A stretch of DNA of 5,473 bases, taken from NCBI GenBank assembly GCA_021825025.1, contig JAKAIP010000052.1, forward strand, positions 1 to 5,473, written 5' to 3'. The stretch is from a bacterium (GTDB lineage Bacteria > Patescibacteria > Paceibacteria > UBA9973 > SBAW01). This document shows positions 4,727-5,473 of this stretch, piece by piece. Under the pieces are notes generated by a model. That model ran no database searches and had not been told where the DNA came from. It worked only from the letters and a program-made list of their open reading frames with translations. Position 1 is the stretch's first letter. Each line of letters begins with the position of its first letter. Both the position numbers and the translations under genes were made by a program.

Positions 4727-5473
4727 TCAGGTGCCAAGCATCCTCCGGATGAGCGGAATCTGCTTCACGGATTCGATCAGGAAGAAACTCGCAATCGAGC
4801 ATCCGATGATAAGAAGGAAGAAGACTGGAGGCATTGGCTGGATGAATATACCGAAGCCCGCCACGGCGGTCGAGAACACGAGCGAGAACACGAGCGCACC
4901 GACGAGGATACCTTTCGGACGGACGCTCCAGCCAAATGGCCACGCACGCACCGCAAGCATCGTCGCCGCACCAAGGTAAATGAGCGAGCCGTACATGATC
5001 GTACGTATCACGTCGAATGGATAACCATCATGCTGCGCGAACAAGTAGAGACTCATCGTAAACGCGTAAGGCACAATCGCTATGAGGAACGAACCGACGA
5101 CGAGGTTGCGGATGTTCCAGCGCGCTGGGCGCATCATTGGGCGTGTGTGGTCGGCGGCTATTGAGATCGTAACGAAGTCGTTCGAGAGCAGGATGAGGAT
5201 CGCAATGAGCGGCGACAAGATGTAAGCGTGAGTGAGCACGAAAATGACCGTGGCGATGAAGAGCGACTCCACCGACTTGATAATCTTATTGAGCACCCAT
5301 GTATGGATGCGCATGTAGACTCGCCGGCCCGCCGTCACCACGCGTCGCACTCCCTCAAGACCAGCGCTTGTAAGGATGAAGCTCGCCGCCTGCTTAGCCA
5401 CCTCGGTCGCTCCTAAGACGGCAATGCCCACCTCGGCCTGGTGGAGCGCCTGCGCATCGTTCACTCCGTCTCC
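4727..5473 (-). CDS. P-type ATPase, proton-pump (P3A)-like, C-terminal part (N-terminus off the window)
   Basis: The last 248 residues of a P-type ion pump; the frame is open to the right edge. It begins exactly in the hinge motif GDGVND (residues 1-6, Mg/phosphate-binding end of the P domain). VGIAV, GATEVAKQAASFIL and a GRRVYMRIHTWV stalk follow, then six membrane segments at roughly 55-75, 80-100, 115-137, 147-165, 178-198 and 205-228. The sixth transmembrane helix (the second visible here) has LLSNDFVTISIAADHTRP, close to the ND-x-x-T-x-S-I-A pattern of P3A proton ATPases, so an outward H+ pump in the cytoplasmic membrane is most likely. A related Ca/Mg or cation pump is possible, since the selectivity helix M4 and the phosphorylation site DKTGT are outside the window. 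The usual Pro in GDGVNDAPAL is Gln (NDAQAL). The stop is TGA at 4729-4727. Confidence 0.9.
   Translation of the reverse strand, partial: GDGVNDAQALHQAEVGIAVLGATEVAKQAASFILTSAGLEGVRRVVTAGRRVYMRIHTWVLNKIIKSVESLFIATVIFVLTHAYILSPLIAILILLSNDFVTISIAADHTRPMMRPARWNIRNLVVGSFLIAIVPYAFTMSLYLFAQHDGYPFDVIRTIMYGSLIYLGAATMLAVRAWPFGWSVRPKGILVGALVFSLVFSTAVAGFGIFIQPMPPVFFLLIIGCSIASFFLIESVKQIPLIRRMLGT

Noticed and set aside
4661..5164. Plus-strand 167-codon ORF rich in Glu, Arg, His
   Set aside because: It is antisense to the P-type ATPase membrane region; hydrophobic codons read backwards give this charged, low-complexity product. The ATPase motifs make the minus strand certain.

Overview
The window looks like a chromosomal segment of a small-genome bacterium, most plausibly a Patescibacteria/CPR (Parcubacteria-type) organism. 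This rests on gene style, not on any marker gene. The signs are a secreted protein rich in Pro, Gln, Ser and Thr with 'SSTDASSTP'-type stretches, a short TspO lacking its first helix, several genes with little or no Shine-Dalgarno sequence, and many uncharacterised small proteins. The genetic code appears standard. No rRNA, tRNA, CRISPR array or intact insertion sequence was found.

Layout from left to right. Positions 1-905 (minus) hold most of a PLP-dependent cysteine-synthase-family enzyme that runs off the left edge; its own sigma70-like promoter lies at 956-984. Positions 992-1627 (minus) encode a secreted proline/glutamine-rich low-complexity protein. Positions 1718-1843 (minus) hold a 41-codon basic small ORF just after a LexA/UmuD-like self-cleaving repressor (1848-2606, minus). 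The repressor has a promoter with a palindrome between the -35 and -10 boxes and almost no leader. Positions 2726-3235 (minus) encode a protein of a conserved but, to my knowledge, unnamed family. It sits 7 nt behind a TspO/MBR membrane protein (3243-3644, minus), and the two look like one transcription unit in visibly AT-rich DNA.

At about 3720-3765 the strand and base composition change. A plus-strand remnant of the C-terminal tail of a serine recombinase (about 3765-3923) is followed 31 nt later by an intact plus-strand gene (3955-4551). That protein carries an R-N-x3-H motif of the kind used by HEPN-fold RNases. This boundary is the best candidate for a past mobile-element event. Positions 4552-4726 are a convergent intergenic region with an 8-bp inverted repeat. 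Positions 4727-5473 (minus) hold the C-terminal third of a P-type ATPase resembling the P3A proton pumps, cut by the right edge.

Functional picture: there is no single obvious pathway. The segment combines amino-acid/sulfur metabolism, a stress-type repressor, membrane proteins (TspO, P-type ATPase), a surface protein, and a recombinase scar with a possible HEPN toxin or defence gene beside it. The points most worth following are the HEPN-like protein next to the recombinase scar, the unusual LexA-like repressor with its candidate operator, and the tspO-linked unnamed family.
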